Numbered from the stretch's first letter, positions 1-9,978 are shown. The stretch is 64,000 bases of DNA from Aromatoleum toluolicum (GCF_012911005.2 NZ_WTVS01000003.1:99753-163752), one strand, 5' to 3'. The notes: generated by a model from the sequence alone, not told the origin. Translations and numbers: made by a program.

Positions 1-1193
1 TTGGCCGCCTGCACCCAGGCGCGGTCCAGCTCCGCCTCCGCGGCCTCGCCCGCGGGCAGGGCCGTGCAGTCGATGCCGATCAGCGGTGCATCCGCGGTTG
101 CTTTGTGGTCTTCATGGAATGCGCGCACGAGATGCGCCTTGCCGGTCCCCATCTCGCCTTCGATCAGCAGCGGCGTGTTCTCGGCGGCGCAATTGCGCAG
201 CGTATCGACGATGCGCGCGATGCGCCCGTCGCCGCGGCCGATCGCGCCCAGACGGGAATCGTCGTAGCGGGCCGTCGCGGCGCGCGGTGCCGTGTCGGCG
301 TGGCGTCGCGAACGCAGGTTGGCGCGGGCGATGAGCGTGCGGCCTTTCAAGTCGTAGAGCGGGAAGGGCGCGTCGGGCGCCTGCGCTGCCCAGCCGACCA
401 GCCTGTTCCAGGGCGTCGTGAAGCAGGCTTCATAGATCGTCGCGGGATGCGCCGCGTCCAGACCGAGCATCCCGCGCGCTTTGCGATTGCTCGCGACGAG
501 CCGGCCGCCTTCGTCGAACACGACGAGCGCGTGCAGGGGGTCCGCGAGCGCATCGCGGCGCGTGTGGAAGTGCAGTGTGAGGAAGCCGTCGTCCAGCGTT
601 TCCAGCAGGCGGTGCTCGATCAGTTCGGCCGTCGTACGTAGCAGCGCCTCGGCGTGTGTGAGGTTTTCGCGCGCATCCGACGATACGTCGAGGATGCCGA
701 GCATGCCGCCGGTGGGTGCGAGGATGGGCGTGGCGACGCAGGTGAGGATGCGGTTGCGCGCGAGGTAGTGTTCGTCGCCCTGCACCGTGACGACCGTGCC
801 GGAGTGCAGCGCCGTGCCGATCGCGTTGGTGCCCATCGTGGCCTCGCTCCAGTCGACGCCGGGTCGCAGCGCGACGCGGCTGGCACGGTCGAGGAAGTCG
901 GTGTGGCCCAGCGCGCTGAGGATCATGCCTTTGCGGTCGGCCAGCAGTACCGTGGATGACGGGCTGCCGATCTGGCGGTACAGGCCTTCGATCATCGGGC
1001 GCGAGAACGCGAGCAGCCGGTTGTTCGCGGCGATGCGGTCGGTGAGTTCGCCCGGCGCGAGCGCCGTGTCGTTGAGCGGTTCGTCCGGACGAAGGCCGTG
1101 CTCGCGGCTGCGCTGCCACGATGCGATGAGCGGTTCCGGTCGGGATGTGGGGGGTGACGCTTCCATCATGGGAAGCGATGAAGCATGAATCAT
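1..1193 (-). CDS. AcoR-family sigma-54-type transcriptional regulator, 3' truncated by window edge
   Basis: The reading frame begins at ATG 1193 on the minus strand and runs off the left edge (about 397 residues visible). The N-terminal half has the GAF-type sensor region typical of AcoR regulators (LADRKGMIL, then [10 protein letters not shown], then [12 protein letters not shown]), followed by a PAS-like region and the start of the AAA+ domain. The Walker A reads [11 protein letters not shown] rather than the usual GE(S/T)GxGKE. The next stretch, where ESELFG and GAFTGA normally follow, reads EAELDRAW, so the sigma-54-contacting loop may be degenerate; the rest lies outside the window. It is divergent from the aldehyde dehydrogenase at 1489, which it probably regulates. 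The family assignment is strong; the effector (alcohol, aldehyde or acetoin) is inference. Confidence 0.85.
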   Translation of the reverse strand, partial: MIHASSLPMMEASPPTSRPEPLIASWQRSREHGLRPDEPLNDTALAPGELTDRIAANNRLLAFSRPMIEGLYRQIGSPSSTVLLADRKGMILSALGHTDFLDRASRVALRPGVDWSEATMGTNAIGTALHSGTVVTVQGDEHYLARNRILTCVATPILAPTGGMLGILDVSSDARENLTHAEALLRTTAELIEHRLLETLDDGFLTLHFHTRRDALADPLHALVVFDEGGRLVASNRKARGMLGLDAAHPATIYEACFTTPWNRLVGWAAQAPDAPFPLYDLKGRTLIARANLRSRRHADTAPRAATARYDDSRLGAIGRGDGRIARIVDTLRNCAAENTPLLIEGEMGTGKAHLVRAFHEDHKATADAPLIGIDCTALPAGEAAEAELDRAWVQAA

Positions 1194-1411
1194 TCCGTCG
1201 CCGTCGAACCGCGCGGGCAAAGGGGTTTTCCCGGCAGCGGGGCGTGCGTGGTGCGGCGCCGTTGTCACGCATCGGAACAAGTGTTGCCTTGTTGAGCAGG
1301 CCGGAGCAGGGCAGGGCGGCGGGGCAGTCGGTGGCGAAATTATGCCGGCGTGTGGTGCAAGTTATTGTTCGCTAGATGAAAGATGTCTCTGGATGAGGTG
1401 GTGGCGCTTGC

Positions 1412-1426
1412 TGGCACGCGCCCTGC
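1412..1426 (+). promoter_or_regulatory. Sigma-54 (-24/-12) promoter for the aldehyde dehydrogenase gene
   Basis: TGGCAC-N5-CTGC with the invariant GG and GC exactly 12 bases apart closely matches the RpoN consensus TGGCAC-N5-TTGC. It lies 63 bases upstream of the ATG at 1489, in the gap next to a divergent AcoR-type activator. Upstream, at 1282-1298, is a weak TGTTGC-N5-TGAGCA dyad that could be an activator site. Confidence 0.72.
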
Positions 1427-1488
1427 GGAAGGGATGGCGACGCGAGACAGCGTTTCGACCAATCAACACACTTCTGGAGACGAGTTCA

Positions 1489-2991
<1,503 letters not shown>

Positions 2992-3009
<18 letters not shown>

Positions 3010-3087
3010 GCGCGTTACCAGGGCCTCGCGCTCGGCTTCTTCTGAGCGCGTTACCTGGTCCTCGCGCTCGGGTTCTTCCGAGCGCGG
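2992..3087 (+). repeat. Three tandem copies of a 36-bp unit at the 3' end of the aldehyde dehydrogenase gene
   Basis: The unit starting GCGCTCGG(G/C)TTCTTC(T/C)GAGCGCG begins at 2992, 3028 and 3064, exactly 36 bases apart. The first copy contains the last codons and stop of the dehydrogenase. Each copy can fold as GCGCTCGG / CCGAGCGC around a TTCTT-containing loop, and the third copy has the best-paired stem. It looks like a tandem duplication of the gene's own end. Confidence 0.85.
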
Positions 3088-3179
3088 TATGAAAACTCCG
3101 CGCCCGGGTCTCGTCCGGGTGCGAAGTTGCACAGGTGTTCTTCTCTCCCTCTCATCCGCCCACAGCGGAAGAGCTTCAC

Positions 3180-3206
3180 GGGCGGCTGCGGCCGCCCGTT
3201 TTTTTT
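3180..3206 (+). terminator. Rho-independent terminator
   Basis: A GGGCGGC / GCCGCCC stem with a four-base loop is followed after one G by eight T residues. It ends the aldehyde dehydrogenase transcript about 170 bases after the stop codon. Confidence 0.88.
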
Positions 3207-3327
3207 CACCGCATCGCTGCTCCGGGGGGCGAGCGCGCTTCTTGCGGATGAGGGCTGATCCTGCGCTATGCTTCAACTGGCTTCCGATCTGCCCGACGTA
3301 CCCGCAATGTGCGGTCTTCTCGGCGGG

Positions 3328-3363
3328 TGTTCCGAAATGGAGCATCTGTTCCGTGATGGAACA
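3328..3363. promoter_or_regulatory. Two adjacent TGTTCC-N5-GGAACA palindromes (probable activator sites)
   Basis: At 3347-3363 is the perfect palindrome TGTTCCGTGATGGAACA. At 3328-3344 is a one-mismatch copy, TGTTCC-N5-GGAGCA. The centres are 19 bases apart, about two helical turns. They lie 40-80 bases upstream of the sigma-54 promoter at 3405, as expected for upstream activating sites of an AcoR-type regulator. Which regulator binds is inference. Confidence 0.65.
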
Positions 3364-3404
3364 CCCGATTTCGCATGCGACGGATTCGCGGTGCGTTCCC
3401 CGGC

Positions 3405-3419
3405 TGGATCGAATCCTGC
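3405..3419 (+). promoter_or_regulatory. Probable sigma-54 promoter of the seven-gene ABC operon
   Basis: TGGATC-N5-CTGC with GG-to-GC spacing of 12 lies 68 bases before the ATG at 3487 and just downstream of paired palindromes. It is a weaker match than the other sigma-54 sites in the window (CAC replaced by ATC). Confidence 0.55.
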
Positions 3420-3486
3420 ATTGGAAGCACGACCGTCCCCGGCTCGATCCGGCGGGCGCTGATACAAGAACGATGGAGACACATCA

Positions 3487-4479
3487 ATGCTGCGACCCTT
3501 TGCGCGCGCGTGCCTTGCGGCAGCTGCGCTCCTTGCCTGCCTGATCGCGCCGGTGCGCGCCGCCGACCCGGCGGTGATCCGCATCGGGGTGCTGCAATAC
3601 GGCACCGTGAGTTGGGAGCTCGAGGTGATGAAGCGCATGGGCTACGCCGAACGCGAGGGGGTGCGCATCGAGGTCGTGCCGCTCGCGCAGAAGGACGCCG
3701 CGAACGTCGCGCTGCAGGGCGGGGCGGTCGATCTCATCGTCAATGACTGGATCTGGGTCGCACGTCAGCGCGCCGACGGGCGGGATTTCGCCTTCGTGCC
3801 GTACTCGCGTGCGGTGGGCGGCATCATGGTGCGCCCGGACGCGAACCTGCGCTCGCTCGCCGACCTGCGCGGGCAGCGCCTGGGTGTCGCCGGCGGTGCG
3901 CTGGACAAGAGCTGGCTGCTGCTGCGCGCGTATTCGCGCAAGACCCTGGGCGAGGACGCCGCGACGTTCGTGAAGCCGGATTTCGGCGCGCCGCCGCTGT
4001 TGAACGCCTTGATGCTGAAGGGTGAACTGCCGGCGGTGATGAACTTCTGGCACTTCGCGGCGCGCCTGCGGGCGGCCGGCATGCGCGATCTCCTGTCCCT
4101 CGACGAGGTCCTCAAGGGACTCGGCGTCGAAGGCGAACTGCCGATGATCGGCTGGGTGTTCCGCGAGGACTGGGCGGCGAAGCACCGCGCCGCCTTCGAG
4201 GGTTTCCTGCGCGCCGGCGCCCAGGCGCGCCGCCACATGCAGAGCTCGGATGCAGTGTGGGAGGAGCTGCGTCCGCTCACGCGCGCCGAGGACGACGCGA
4301 CGCTGGTCGCGTTGCGCGACGGCTTCCGCGCCGGCATCCCCGGCGAGGACATCGCGCAGGCCGAACGCACCGCGCGGCGCGTGTTTGCGATCCTCGCGCA
4401 GGAGGGCGGCGCCGAACTCGTCGGCAGCGCCACCGCACTTCCGGCGGGCACCTTCTGGCGTGCGGGCGCCCCGCACTGA
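3487..4479 (+). CDS. ABC importer periplasmic substrate-binding protein, NMT1/TauA-like
   Basis: The 330-residue protein starts with a clear signal peptide (cleavage after about residue 26, ...APVRAADP) and has the NMT1/THI5/TauA-type binding fold: IRIGVLQYGTVSWELEVMKRMG, a segment AANVALQGGAVDLIVNDW, and LRGQRLGV. It should capture a small organic solute for the permease and ATPase that follow (4479 and 5301), with which it overlaps by one base. It opens the operon downstream of a sigma-54 promoter and TGTTCC palindromes. Co-transcription with the PedA1A2BC-type genes ties it to PQQ-dependent alcohol oxidation, but the ligand cannot be read from the sequence. Confidence 0.82.
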   Translation: MLRPFARACLAAAALLACLIAPVRAADPAVIRIGVLQYGTVSWELEVMKRMGYAEREGVRIEVVPLAQKDAANVALQGGAVDLIVNDWIWVARQRADGRDFAFVPYSRAVGGIMVRPDANLRSLADLRGQRLGVAGGALDKSWLLLRAYSRKTLGEDAATFVKPDFGAPPLLNALMLKGELPAVMNFWHFAARLRAAGMRDLLSLDEVLKGLGVEGELPMIGWVFREDWAAKHRAAFEGFLRAGAQARRHMQSSDAVWEELRPLTRAEDDATLVALRDGFRAGIPGEDIAQAERTARRVFAILAQEGGAELVGSATALPAGTFWRAGAPH

Positions 4480-5300
4480 TGAAGGCCGGTGTCGATGACT
4501 CCGCGCCCTGGCCGCTGCCGGCCGCGCCGGGGCGGCGCGCGATGAAACGCCGCGGCCCGCAGGGCGAGGGGTGGCTGCGCGCGGCCTCGCTCGTCGCCTT
4601 TCTTCTGCTGTGGCAACTCGGCGCATGGCTCTTCGCCAGCCAGACGCTGCCTCCACCGGTCACCGTCTTCGCGCGCATCGCCGCCGAGACCGCCTCGCTC
4701 GCGCTGCCCACGCATCTGGCCGTGACGCTCGCGCGCGTCGCGGTCGCGTTCGGGCTGGCGATGGCCCTCGGCGCCGCGATCGGCATCGCCATGGGGCGCT
4801 GGCGCCGGCTCGATGCGCTCCTCGACGGCTGGCTCGTGCTCGGGCTCAACATCCCCGCGCTCGTCACCATCATCCTGTGCTACGTATGGTTCGGGCTGAA
4901 CGACGCCGCCGCGATCGTCGCCGTCGCCCTGAACAAGATCCCCACGGTGGTCGTCACCGTGCGCGAAGGCGCGCGTGCGGTGGACGCCCGCCTGATGCAG
5001 GTCGCCCACGCCTACCGCCTGCCGCGGCTGCGCACCTTCGCCCGCGTCTACCTGCCCCAGCTCGTGCCCTACCTGATGGCCGCGGCGCGCTCGGGGCTGT
5101 CGCTGATCTGGAAGATCGTGCTCGTGGTCGAGCTCCTCGGCCGCAGCAACGGCGTCGGCTTCCAGCTCAACATGTTCTTCCAGCTCTTCGACATTGCCGG
5201 CATCCTCGCCTACACGCTAGTGTTCGCGGCCGTCGTGCTCGTCGTCGAAGCGGCCGTCCTGCGCCCGCTCGAGCGACGCCTCACGCGTTGGAGATCCTGA
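4479..5300 (+). CDS. ABC importer permease, TauC/SsuC-like
   Basis: This is an inner-membrane permease of about 273 residues with the BPD_transp_1 fold. About six hydrophobic segments are visible, and the ATPase-coupling EAA loop lies around VREGARAVDARLMQVAHAYRLPRLRTFARVYLPQLVPY. The ATG at 4479 overlaps the stop of the preceding binding-protein gene (TGATG), indicating translational coupling; an in-frame extension further upstream would run inside that gene. It forms an importer with the genes at 3487 and 5301. The substrate is unknown; family similarity is to sulfonate/nitrate/taurine-type permeases. Confidence 0.85.
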   Translation: MKAGVDDSAPWPLPAAPGRRAMKRRGPQGEGWLRAASLVAFLLLWQLGAWLFASQTLPPPVTVFARIAAETASLALPTHLAVTLARVAVAFGLAMALGAAIGIAMGRWRRLDALLDGWLVLGLNIPALVTIILCYVWFGLNDAAAIVAVALNKIPTVVVTVREGARAVDARLMQVAHAYRLPRLRTFARVYLPQLVPYLMAAARSGLSLIWKIVLVVELLGRSNGVGFQLNMFFQLFDIAGILAYTLVFAAVVLVVEAAVLRPLERRLTRWRS

Positions 5301-6065
5301 ATGCTCGACATCGCCATCGACCGCAAGACCTACCCCGACCGCGCCGGCGCCCCGCATCTGGCGCTCGCCGGGCTGCGCCTCGAGGCTGCCCCCGGCGAGT
5401 TCGTGTGCGTCGTCGGCCCCTCGGGCTGCGGCAAGAGCACGCTGCTCAACGTCGTCGGCGGCCTCGACCGCGACGTCGAGGGGCGTGTGCGTCTCACCGG
5501 CGCAGATTCCGCCCACGACATCGGCTTCATGTTCCAGGAGCCGCGCCTGATGCCCTGGCTCACGGTGCTCGACAACGTGCTCCTCGTCACCGACGCGAGC
5601 CCCACGGCGCAGCGGCGTGCGCGCGAGCTCCTCACGGCGATGGGGCTCGCCGACGTGCTCGACGCCTACCCCGGGCGCCTGTCGGGCGGCATGCAGCGGC
5701 GTGTCGCCCTCGCGCGCGCCTTCGTCATCGAACCGAAGCTCCTGCTGATGGACGAGCCCTTCGTCTCGCTCGACGTGCCCACCGCCAACCGCCTGCGTGC
5801 GATGCTGGTCGAACAGTGGCAGCGCTCGGGCGCGACAGTGCTCTTCGTCACCCACGACCTGCGCGAAGCGCTCGCGCTCGCCGACCGCATCTGCTTCCTC
5901 TCGGCCGCCCCCGGGCGCGTCGTGCTCGAACTCCCCCTCGCGCTCGCGCGCCCGCGCGCCCCCGACGATGCCGCGGTGCAGGCGCTGCACGCCGAGCTGC
6001 TTGCCCGGCACCCCGAGCTCCTCGCCGGGCTCACCAGCGAACCGCACGAGATCCAGGATGAATGA
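5301..6065 (+). CDS. ABC importer ATPase, TauB/SsuB-like
   Basis: The 254-residue ATPase shows Walker A VGPSGCGKST (about residues 38-47), Q-loop MFQEPRLMPWLTV, signature LSGGMQRRVALARAF, Walker B LLLMDEPFVSLD and switch histidine in FVTHDLREAL. The FQEPRLMPW Q-loop is characteristic of the nitrate/sulfonate importer group. It begins immediately after the permease stop codon and overlaps the next ATPase gene by 8 bases, so all three importer genes and the following Ped-type genes are one transcription unit. The substrate is not known. Confidence 0.88.
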   Translation: MLDIAIDRKTYPDRAGAPHLALAGLRLEAAPGEFVCVVGPSGCGKSTLLNVVGGLDRDVEGRVRLTGADSAHDIGFMFQEPRLMPWLTVLDNVLLVTDASPTAQRRARELLTAMGLADVLDAYPGRLSGGMQRRVALARAFVIEPKLLLMDEPFVSLDVPTANRLRAMLVEQWQRSGATVLFVTHDLREALALADRICFLSAAPGRVVLELPLALARPRAPDDAAVQALHAELLARHPELLAGLTSEPHEIQDE

Positions 6066-6858
6066 GCGCATGAACACTGCCGTCGACGCATCCCCCCGCA
6101 GCCGCGATTCGGCGCAGGCGGGCGCCGCGCTCGAGCTCGCCGACGTGCGCAAGGCCTACGGCACGCGTGAGGCGCTGCGCGGAGTCACGCTCAAGGTCGA
6201 CCGTGGCGAATTCGTCGCGCTGCTCGGCCCCAACGGTGCGGGCAAGAGCACGCTGTTCCAGCTCTTGACCGGCCTCTTCAACGCCGACTCGGGGCGGCTC
6301 GCCGTGTGCGGCCACGACATCCGCAAGGCTCCGGTCGCGGCGCTCGCCCACCTCGGCGTCGTGTTCCAGCAGAGCACGCTCGACCTCGACCTCGGCGTCG
6401 CCGCGAACCTCAAGTTCCACGCCGCGCTGCACGGCCTCGGCGGGCGACACGCGCGCGAACGCGTCGCCGACGCGCTGGGCCGCCTCGGCCTCACCGAGCG
6501 CGCGCGGGACCCCGTGCGCGAACTCTCCGGCGGTAACCGCCGCAAGGTCGAGCTCGCGCGTGCGCTGGTGCACGAGCCCGCGGTGCTGCTGATGGACGAG
6601 GCCACCGTCGGGCTGGACCCGGCCTCCCGCCGCCAGCTCCTCGATGAAGTGCTCGCGCTGCGCGCGCGCGGGGTGGCCGTGCTGTGGGCGACCCATCTCG
6701 TCGACGAGGCGGAGGCCGCCGACCGCGTCGTCGTGCTGCACCGCGGCCAGATCCTCGCCGAAGGCCGCCCGCAGGCACTCGCCGATCAGGCCGGCACCGC
6801 AACGCTGGCCGACGCCTTCCTGCAGATGACCGGCGGTGGCGGCGAGCGCGGCGACTGA
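6058..6858 (+). CDS. pedA1: ABC-2 type transporter ATPase of the PQQ-alcohol dehydrogenase-associated system (PedA1 type)
   Basis: The 266-residue ATPase has Walker A LLGPNGAGKSTL, signature LSGGNRRKVELARAL, Walker B VLLMDEATVGLD and WATHLVDEAE as the switch region, an ABC-2/drug-exporter-like pattern unlike the importer ATPase just upstream. Start is ATG 6058, or ATG 6070 four codons later. The order ATPase, beta-propeller, binding protein, ABC-2 permease is that of pedA1A2BC of Pseudomonas putida, which is reported to be needed for lanthanide-dependent growth via the PQQ enzyme PedH. The assignment rests on order and family; metal specificity here is inference. Confidence 0.82.
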   Translation: MNERMNTAVDASPRSRDSAQAGAALELADVRKAYGTREALRGVTLKVDRGEFVALLGPNGAGKSTLFQLLTGLFNADSGRLAVCGHDIRKAPVAALAHLGVVFQQSTLDLDLGVAANLKFHAALHGLGGRHARERVADALGRLGLTERARDPVRELSGGNRRKVELARALVHEPAVLLMDEATVGLDPASRRQLLDEVLALRARGVAVLWATHLVDEAEAADRVVVLHRGQILAEGRPQALADQAGTATLADAFLQMTGGGGERGD

Positions 6859-6913
6859 ACGCCTTCAAACCAAAAAGAACCGTTCCGGAAAACCAACCCG
6901 ACAGGAGACCCGC

Positions 6914-7891
6914 TTGATCCCCCGCACCCGACTCATCGCCGCACTGGCGCTCACGCTGGCAGCCGGCGCGGCTGGCGCCAAGGGCACCGGCTACGTGTTC
7001 GTCAGCAGCGAGAACGACCACGCCGTGACCGTGCTCGACAGCAAGAGCTGGCAGGTCGTCAAATCCATCCCCACCGGCCAGCGCCCGCGCGACATGCGCC
7101 TGTCGCCCGATCGCAGCCAGCTCTACGTGGTGGCGAGCAAGGCCAATCGCGTCGACGTCATCGACATCGCCCAGCTCAAGGTCACCCATAGCATCCCCGT
7201 CGGCGAGGACCCGGAGATGTTCGACCTCTCGCCCGACGGCAAGCGCCTCTACGTCTCGAACGAGGAGGGCGCGCAGGTGTCCGTGATCGACGTCGCGACG
7301 AAGAAGCCCGTCGCGCGTATCGAGGTCGGCGAGGAGCCCGAAGGGGTGCGCCTGTCGCCCGATGGCAAGCGCGTGTATGCGACCTCCGAGGTTGCGAACA
7401 TGGTGCACGTGATCGACGCCGCGACCCACAAGATCCTCGCCAACGTCGTCGTCGCCAACCGCCCGCGCCGCTTCGCGATGACGCCGGACGGCGCCGAGGT
7501 GTGGGTCACCTCCGAGCTTGGCGGCAAGGTCAGCGTGCTCGACGGCGCCACCAATGCCGTCAAGGCCACGATCGCCTTCACCCCCAAGGGCTTCCGTGCC
7601 GACGACGTCACGCCAGTCGGCATCGCGATGACGGGCGACGGCAAGACCGCGTACGTGACGCTCGGGCGTGCCAATCACATCGCGGTGGTCGATGTCGCCA
7701 GCCGCAAGGTCGAGGATTACGTCCTCGTGGGCAACCGCGCCTGGGGGGCGAGCCTCAACCGTGACGGCAGCCTGCTCTTCGTCGCCAACGGCCTGTCCGA
7801 CGACATCTCGGTCGTCGATACGAAGACCCGCAAGGTGCTGCGCTCGGTGCCGGTCGGGCGCGTGCCGCACACCGTCGTGATCGACGACTGA
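6914..7891 (+). CDS. pedA2: Periplasmic YVTN beta-propeller protein, PQQ-dependent catabolism-associated (PedA2 type)
   Basis: The 325-residue protein has a signal peptide (ending near AAGAAGAKG) and about seven repeats with the YVTN-like pattern: KRLYVSNEEGAQVSVIDVAT, KRVYATSEVANMVHVIDAAT, KTAYVTLGRANHIAVVDVAS and others. Such repeats form a beta-propeller. The best start is TTG 6914, eight bases after an AGGAG site; an ATG upstream at 6836 would lie inside the preceding gene and would bury the signal peptide. The position between the ABC-2 ATPase and the binding protein is the conserved place of the PQQ-associated propeller family. Its biochemical role is unproven; a scaffold or metal-handling role is inference. 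Confidence 0.85.
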   Translation: MIPRTRLIAALALTLAAGAAGAKGTGYVFVSSENDHAVTVLDSKSWQVVKSIPTGQRPRDMRLSPDRSQLYVVASKANRVDVIDIAQLKVTHSIPVGEDPEMFDLSPDGKRLYVSNEEGAQVSVIDVATKKPVARIEVGEEPEGVRLSPDGKRVYATSEVANMVHVIDAATHKILANVVVANRPRRFAMTPDGAEVWVTSELGGKVSVLDGATNAVKATIAFTPKGFRADDVTPVGIAMTGDGKTAYVTLGRANHIAVVDVASRKVEDYVLVGNRAWGASLNRDGSLLFVANGLSDDISVVDTKTRKVLRSVPVGRVPHTVVIDD

Positions 7892-7904
7892 GGGCGGCCG
7901 ACCC

Positions 7905-9092
7905 ATGCGTACCCGCCTGAAACGTCTCCTGCGAGCCACGCTCGGCAGCGTCGCCGCGCTCCTTGCCGCCTCCGCGTTTGCCGCCACGAATGTGCGTATC
8001 GCCCACCTGGAACTCGAAACCGACGCGCGCTACGACGAGACGAAACTCTTCTTCCGCAGCCTCGCCCAGCCGCTCGGGCGGCCCTTCGCCGGCGCGGAAG
8101 TGGCGCTGCGCGAGGCGCGTTTCGTCGGCCAGGCGGTGGGCGCCGAATTCGCGCTCGAACGCGTCACCGGCGCCGACGCGAAGGCGCTTCTCGCCGCGAT
8201 CGACAAGCTCAACAAGGACGGGGTGCGCTACTTCCTCCTCGATGCCCCCGGCGCGGTCGTCGCCGAAGTCGCCAAAGCCGTGCGGGGCAAGGAACTCCTG
8301 CTCTTCAACGTCTCCGCGCCCGATGACGCGCTGCGCCAGGCGCAGTGCCAACCCAACCTGCTGCACACCCTGCCCAACGACGCGATGCGCATGGACGCGC
8401 TCGCGCAGTACCTGGTGTCGAAGAAGTGGCGCAACGTGCTCATGCTCGAAGGCCCGCGTCCCGAGGACAAGCTCGTCGCCGACGCCTTCGACCGCGCCGC
8501 CAAACGCTTCGGCCTGAAACTCGTCGAGCGCCGCCCCTTCGTGCTCTCGAACGACCCGCGCCAGCGCGACCAGGGCAACGTCGCGCTGCTCACGGCCGGC
8601 AGTGAGCACGACGTCGTCTTCGTTGCCGACAGTGACGGCGAGTTCGCGCGCAGCGTCCCCTATCGCACGGTGCGCGCGCGCCCGGTCGTCGGTTCGGAGG
8701 GGCTGGTGGCCGCCGCGTGGTCCTGGGCGTGGGAGCGCCACGGCGCACCGCAACTGAACAGTCGCCTCGAGAAACACGCCGGCCGCAAGATGGCCGACCC
8801 CGACTGGGCTGCGTGGATGGCGGTGAAGGCGGTCGTCGAGGCGGTCGTGCGCACGCAGAACGCCCCCTTCGGCACGGTCGCGAAATACCTCAAGGGCGAG
8901 GAGATCACGCTCGACGGCTTCAAGGGCAACCGACTCGGCTTCCGCGCCTGGGACAACCAGCTGCGCCAGCCCGTGCTGCTCGCGACCCACAACGCGGTGA
9001 TCGAGCGCGCCCCGATTGCAGGCTTCCTGCATCCGACCAACAACATGGACACCCTCGGCTTCGACCAGCGCGACAGCCGCTGCGCGTTCTGA
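7905..9092 (+). CDS. pedB: Periplasmic binding protein of the PQQ-alcohol dehydrogenase-associated ABC system (PedB type)
   Basis: The 395-residue exported protein (signal peptide ending ...ASAFAATNV) resembles the branched-chain amino acid/amide-binding fold in the subgroup associated with PQQ-dependent alcohol dehydrogenases: VRIAHLELETDARYDETKLFF near the N-terminus, and FNVSAPDDALRQAQCQPNLLHTLPNDAMRMDALAQYL in the middle. It begins 13 bases after the propeller gene. The C-terminus DSRCAF and the internal QCQPN each hold a cysteine. By position it is the solute- or metal-binding partner of the ABC-2 permease at 9105. Lanthanide handling is inferred only from the P. putida counterpart. Confidence 0.83.
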   Translation: MRTRLKRLLRATLGSVAALLAASAFAATNVRIAHLELETDARYDETKLFFRSLAQPLGRPFAGAEVALREARFVGQAVGAEFALERVTGADAKALLAAIDKLNKDGVRYFLLDAPGAVVAEVAKAVRGKELLLFNVSAPDDALRQAQCQPNLLHTLPNDAMRMDALAQYLVSKKWRNVLMLEGPRPEDKLVADAFDRAAKRFGLKLVERRPFVLSNDPRQRDQGNVALLTAGSEHDVVFVADSDGEFARSVPYRTVRARPVVGSEGLVAAAWSWAWERHGAPQLNSRLEKHAGRKMADPDWAAWMAVKAVVEAVVRTQNAPFGTVAKYLKGEEITLDGFKGNRLGFRAWDNQLRQPVLLATHNAVIERAPIAGFLHPTNNMDTLGFDQRDSRCAF

Positions 9093-9104
9093 CAGGCACG
9101 ACTG

Positions 9105-9917
9105 ATGAGACTCTCCCACGCGTGGCTGGCCCTGCAGGCGATCGCCGGCCGCGAGATCGCCAAGTTCGTGCGCCAGGGCGGCCGCTTCGCCTCGGCGCTG
9201 GTGCGGCCGCTGTTGTGGCTCGTCGTCTTCGCGGCGGGCTTCCAGAACGTCTTCGGCGTCTCGATCATCCCGCCCTACGACACCTACATCCCTTATCAGG
9301 TCTACATCGTGCCGGGGCTGCTGGGCATGGTGCTGCTCTTCAACGGCATGCAGTCCTCGCTCGCGATGGTGTACGACCGCGAGATGGGCATGATGCGCCT
9401 GCTCCTCACCGCACCGCTGCCACGCAGCTTCCTCCTCTTCGCCAAGCTCCTCGCGGGCACCTTGCTGTCGGTGCTGCAGGCCTACGTCTTTCTCCTCATC
9501 GCATGGCTGTTCGACGTCGACGTGCCATGGAGTGGCTGGCTCACCGCGCTGCCGGTGATCGTGCTCGCGGGGATGATGCTCGGCGCGCTGGGCCTGCTGC
9601 TGTCGGTGCAGGTACGCCAGCTCGAGAACTTCGCCGGCACGATGAACTTCGTGATCTTTCCGATGTTCTTCGTCTCGCCCGCGCTGTATCCGCTGTGGAA
9701 GCTCGAGGAATCGGGCGCTGCGGTCGTGCATGCGGTCGCGCAGTGGAACCCCTTCACCCACGCCGTCGAGGCGATCCGCTTCGCGCTCTATGGCCAGCTC
9801 GCCGCCACCTCGCTCGCGATCGTCGCCGGCTGCCTCGTCGTGTTCTTCACGCTCGCGGTGCGCGGCTACGATCCGCAGCGCGGGATGCTCAGGCGGGCAG
9901 GGGGCAAACCGGCCTGA
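9105..9917 (+). CDS. pedC: ABC-2 type permease of the PQQ-alcohol dehydrogenase-associated system (PedC type)
   Basis: The 270-residue inner-membrane protein has six hydrophobic segments and the ABC-2 permease pattern (YQVYIVPGLLGMVLLFNGMQSSLAMVYDREMGMMRLLLTAPLPRSFLLFAK). It follows the binding protein by 12 bases and is the last gene of the operon, before a strong two-way terminator. An ABC-2 (exporter-like) permease paired with a periplasmic binding protein is unusual in general but is the standard composition of this PQQ-linked family. The direction of transport cannot be told from sequence. Confidence 0.85.
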   Translation: MRLSHAWLALQAIAGREIAKFVRQGGRFASALVRPLLWLVVFAAGFQNVFGVSIIPPYDTYIPYQVYIVPGLLGMVLLFNGMQSSLAMVYDREMGMMRLLLTAPLPRSFLLFAKLLAGTLLSVLQAYVFLLIAWLFDVDVPWSGWLTALPVIVLAGMMLGALGLLLSVQVRQLENFAGTMNFVIFPMFFVSPALYPLWKLEESGAAVVHAVAQWNPFTHAVEAIRFALYGQLAATSLAIVAGCLVVFFTLAVRGYDPQRGMLRRAGGKPA

Positions 9918-9978
9918 CCTGCTCCTGTCACGCCGTGGAGCAGGTGCTCCAAAACGGAACAACGGGGGCAAAAAAGAA

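Noticed and set aside
3278..3293. A second sigma-54-like site (TGGCTT-N5-CTGC) before the ABC operon
   Set aside because: It lies upstream of the TGTTCC palindromes, the wrong side for an activator-dependent promoter, and is further from the gene; the site at 3405 is preferred.
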